8,056 nt of DNA from an uncultured Selenomonas sp. (GTDB lineage: Bacteria > Bacillota > Negativicutes > Selenomonadales > Selenomonadaceae). Both the position numbers and the translations under genes were made by a program. This document shows positions 6,319 to 8,056 of the stretch, one piece after another. The stretch's first letter is position 1. Each line of letters starts with the position of its first letter. The stretch lies in assembly GCA_938045435.1 (NCBI GenBank), contig CALIBA010000226.1, positions 1 to 8,056 of the forward strand, read 5' to 3'. Below the pieces are notes generated by a model. The model did no database searches and had not been told where the DNA came from. It saw only the letters and a list, made by a program, of their open reading frames with translations.

Positions 6319-7916
6319 TACGGGTAAAGAACCTGCGTATCCCCTATGATACAATGCAGTCTCTAGAAGAACTTGCAGCAGAGCGTCTTTGTATCCGACG
6401 AGAGGCTGTGCAGGAGGTGCGTATCGTTCGAAAAGCGCTGGATGCACGCAGGTATCGAGGAGCACCGATTGTCTGGGTTTATGAGCTGGATGTACAGGCT
6501 GCGAATGAGTGCACGGTGCGCGCTCAGTTTCGCAAGGATACAATGATTACGGGGGGCCCAAAGGAGTGTGCGCACCAATCTGCGCCGCAGATGAAGGCGC
6601 GATGCGCGGCGTATGATATGCGCCCTGTCATCGTCGGGTTCGGGCCGGCGGGTATCTTTGCCGCGCTGACCCTTGCCCGCGCAGGCGCTGCGCCGCTTGT
6701 ACTGGAGCGTGGGCAGGATGTGGATACGCGTACGCGCGATGTCGCCCATTTTTGGCGGACGGGTCAGCTCAATGCTTCATCCAATGTACAGTTTGGTGAG
6801 GGGGGTGCAGGGACGTTTTCCGATGGAAAGCTCACTGCACGCAGCCATGATGCGCGTCAGCGGGAGATCATTGATGCTTTTATTGCGGCAGGGGCACCGG
6901 AGGAAATTCGCTATCTTCAAAAACCACACATCGGCACTGATGTGTTATGCACGGTGGTAAAAAACTTGCGGGCAGAGATTATTCGTCTTGGTGGCGAGGT
7001 GCGCTTTGGTGCACACGTGACAGGGCTGGAATGCAGGGCGGGGCGCCTTGCAGCACTCATTGTAAACGATACGGATCGGATTCCTTTGGCTGCGGCATTT
7101 ATGGGGATTGGGCACTCTGCGCGCGACACTTATGAAATGCTCTTTGCATCTGGCGTTTGGATGGAGCCGAAGGCTTTTGCCGTGGGGGTTCGCATCGAGC
7201 ACCCGCAGACCTTTATCGACCGCATGCAGTATGGTATAGCTGCGGGGGATGAGCGGCTGCCTGTGGCAGACTATGCGCTCACCTATCGGGATGAGACACG
7301 TGGAGTGTATTCGTTCTGTATGTGTCCCGGGGGGACCGTTGTCGCCGCAGCCTCGGAGACAGGGGGCGTAGCGACCAACGGAATGAGCACCTATCGCCGC
7401 AATTCGGGCGTTGCAAACAGCGCTTTGCTTGTGCAGGTAAATCCGATGGACTGGCATGGAGATGTCCTTGGCGGCATACGGTTCCAGCGGACGCTTGAGA
7501 GAGCAGCATTTGAACTGGGGGGCGGTGATTACTTCGCGCCGGTGCAGAGTGTCGGGGATTTTATCCGAGGGAACAGCAGTATGCAGGATTTTGCTGTTGT
7601 GCCAACATATGCGCCGGGGGTACGACCCGCGCGTCTGCATGAAGCTTTTCCAGGCGATATTGCGGCGGCTCTTGCACGGGCTCTTACCTACTGGGAACTG
7701 CGTATGCCAGGCTTTGGCGCCGTGGACATTCCGATGACAGGCATTGAATCGCGCTCCTCAGCGCCCTGTCGTATTGTGCGTGATGCTGAGACGATGCAAG
7801 CTGTGCGTACACCGGGACTTTACCCGATCGGTGAGGGCGCCGGCTATGCGGGCGGTATCATGAGTGCAGCGCTTGATGGGATGAAGGCAGCACTTTCCTA
7901 TTTGGAAAACCAATGA
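6315..7916 (+). CDS. FAD-dependent dehydrogenase of the COG2509 type (uncharacterised)
   Basis: A 533-residue predicted soluble flavoprotein of a conserved but functionally undefined family; no substrate can be named. The N-terminal part (about 1-75, MIRVKNLRIPYD...) is a small alpha/beta-looking domain typical of the family, followed by a variable linker (78-101). The FAD Rossmann motif VIVGFGPAGIFAALTLARAG (105-124) comes next, with acidic Glu131 at the end of beta-2. SNVQFGEGGAGTFSDGKL (156-173) is a family hallmark, GIGHSARDT (264-272) the second glycine motif, and SFCMCPGG (333-340) has two close cysteines. ETGGVATNGMS (348-358) follows, and the C-terminal FAD-binding segment is YPIGEGAGYAGGIMSAALDG (503-522). 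It overlaps cdaR by ATGA, so it is translationally coupled to the c-di-AMP genes; the ribosome site (AAGGTCGGAG, 6299-6308) is moderate. It is intact, with no frameshift. A thiol- or quinone-linked oxidoreductase role is possible but not shown. Confidence 0.88.
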   Translation: MIRVKNLRIPYDTMQSLEELAAERLCIRREAVQEVRIVRKALDARRYRGAPIVWVYELDVQAANECTVRAQFRKDTMITGGPKECAHQSAPQMKARCAAYDMRPVIVGFGPAGIFAALTLARAGAAPLVLERGQDVDTRTRDVAHFWRTGQLNASSNVQFGEGGAGTFSDGKLTARSHDARQREIIDAFIAAGAPEEIRYLQKPHIGTDVLCTVVKNLRAEIIRLGGEVRFGAHVTGLECRAGRLAALIVNDTDRIPLAAAFMGIGHSARDTYEMLFASGVWMEPKAFAVGVRIEHPQTFIDRMQYGIAAGDERLPVADYALTYRDETRGVYSFCMCPGGTVVAAASETGGVATNGMSTYRRNSGVANSALLVQVNPMDWHGDVLGGIRFQRTLERAAFELGGGDYFAPVQSVGDFIRGNSSMQDFAVVPTYAPGVRPARLHEAFPGDIAAALARALTYWELRMPGFGAVDIPMTGIESRSSAPCRIVRDAETMQAVRTPGLYPIGEGAGYAGGIMSAALDGMKAALSYLENQ

Positions 7917-7942
7917 TGTACTGGATAAACTGCGTTGAGTTG

Positions 7943-7951
7943 TGATATAGT
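7943..7951 (+). promoter_or_regulatory. Possible extended -10 promoter for the last gene
   Basis: TGATATAGT (7943-7951) fits the extended -10 pattern TGn-TATAAT with five of six core bases. The best -35 candidate, TGGATA (7922-7927), is weak and 18 bases away, as expected for extended -10 promoters. Transcription would begin near 7958 and leave a leader of about 38 bases to ATG 7996. No hairpin terminator is visible in the 79-base gap, so read-through from the preceding operon is also likely. Confidence 0.4.
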
Positions 7952-7995
7952 ATGCTGTGGTATTGACGGGAATGAATAAGCAGGAGGCTCTCTTT

Positions 7996-8056
7996 ATGGT
8001 TCGGTATTTTGACAGTATTCTTAAAAAAAGTGGGCAGGCTATTGAGATAAAAAATT
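7996..8056 (+). CDS. Start of an unidentified gene (3' truncated by window)
   Basis: An ATG at 7996 follows a near-perfect ribosome site, AGGAGG (7982-7987), with eight bases of spacing, and opens a frame that runs off the window. Only 20 residues are visible, beginning MVRYFDSILKK and rich in Lys, Ile and acidic residues, with no signal peptide or membrane segment. I do not recognise it. It does not match the usual N-terminus of GlmM (which carries an FGTDGVRG motif), the gene that often follows cdaA–cdaR. The ribosome site and spacing make a real gene likely. Confidence 0.6.
   Translation, partial: MVRYFDSILKKSGQAIEIKN

Noticed and set aside
6945..7640. Long open frame on the - strand opposite the flavoprotein (231 codons)
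   Set aside because: Its composition is that of an antisense shadow, with no motif or start signal; the + strand frame has clear family motifs.

Overview
The window reads as a chromosomal housekeeping region, and every gene lies on the + strand. The gene set is a flagellar stator pair, the acpS–nnr pair, a branched-chain aminotransferase, the cdaA–cdaR (c-di-AMP) pair and a COG2509-type flavoprotein. Firmicute-style AGGAGG ribosome sites, sigma-A-like promoter elements and balanced-to-GC-rich codon use go with it. This suggests a motile, diderm or monoderm Firmicute. My best guess is Negativicutes, close to Selenomonas, inferred from the overall feel of the proteins and not from any search. 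I see no mobile element, CRISPR array, tRNA, rRNA or sign of recent transfer.

Layout. (1) Positions 2-1208 hold the 3' end of motA and complete motB, one base apart: the proton-driven stator of the flagellar motor. (2) Positions 1209-1374 are non-coding, with small hairpins and then a strong intrinsic terminator just upstream of acpS. (3) Positions 1375-3302 hold acpS (acyl-carrier-protein activation) and nnr (repair of hydrated NAD(P)H), two bases apart. (4) A textbook sigma-A promoter (TTGACA-N17-TATGAT) overlaps the nnr stop codon and drives ilvE (3364-4389). A strong terminator follows at 4405-4438, so ilvE looks like its own transcription unit. (5) Positions 4550-7916 hold cdaA, cdaR and a COG2509-family FAD-dependent oxidoreductase, each junction a 4-base ATGA overlap. 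This is a tightly coupled c-di-AMP operon with an uncharacterised flavoprotein in third place. (6) A possible extended -10 promoter precedes the first 20 codons of an unidentified gene that runs off the end.

How the genes work together. MotA/MotB form a membrane ion channel anchored to peptidoglycan. AcpS and Nnr are general cofactor-maintenance enzymes. IlvE interconverts branched-chain amino and keto acids. CdaA makes c-di-AMP at the membrane and CdaR, anchored beside it, modulates it. The flavoprotein is translationally coupled to them, but its role is unknown.

I did not find an obviously new multi-gene system. The items most worth a second look are the c-di-AMP-coupled flavoprotein and the regulatory layout between units.
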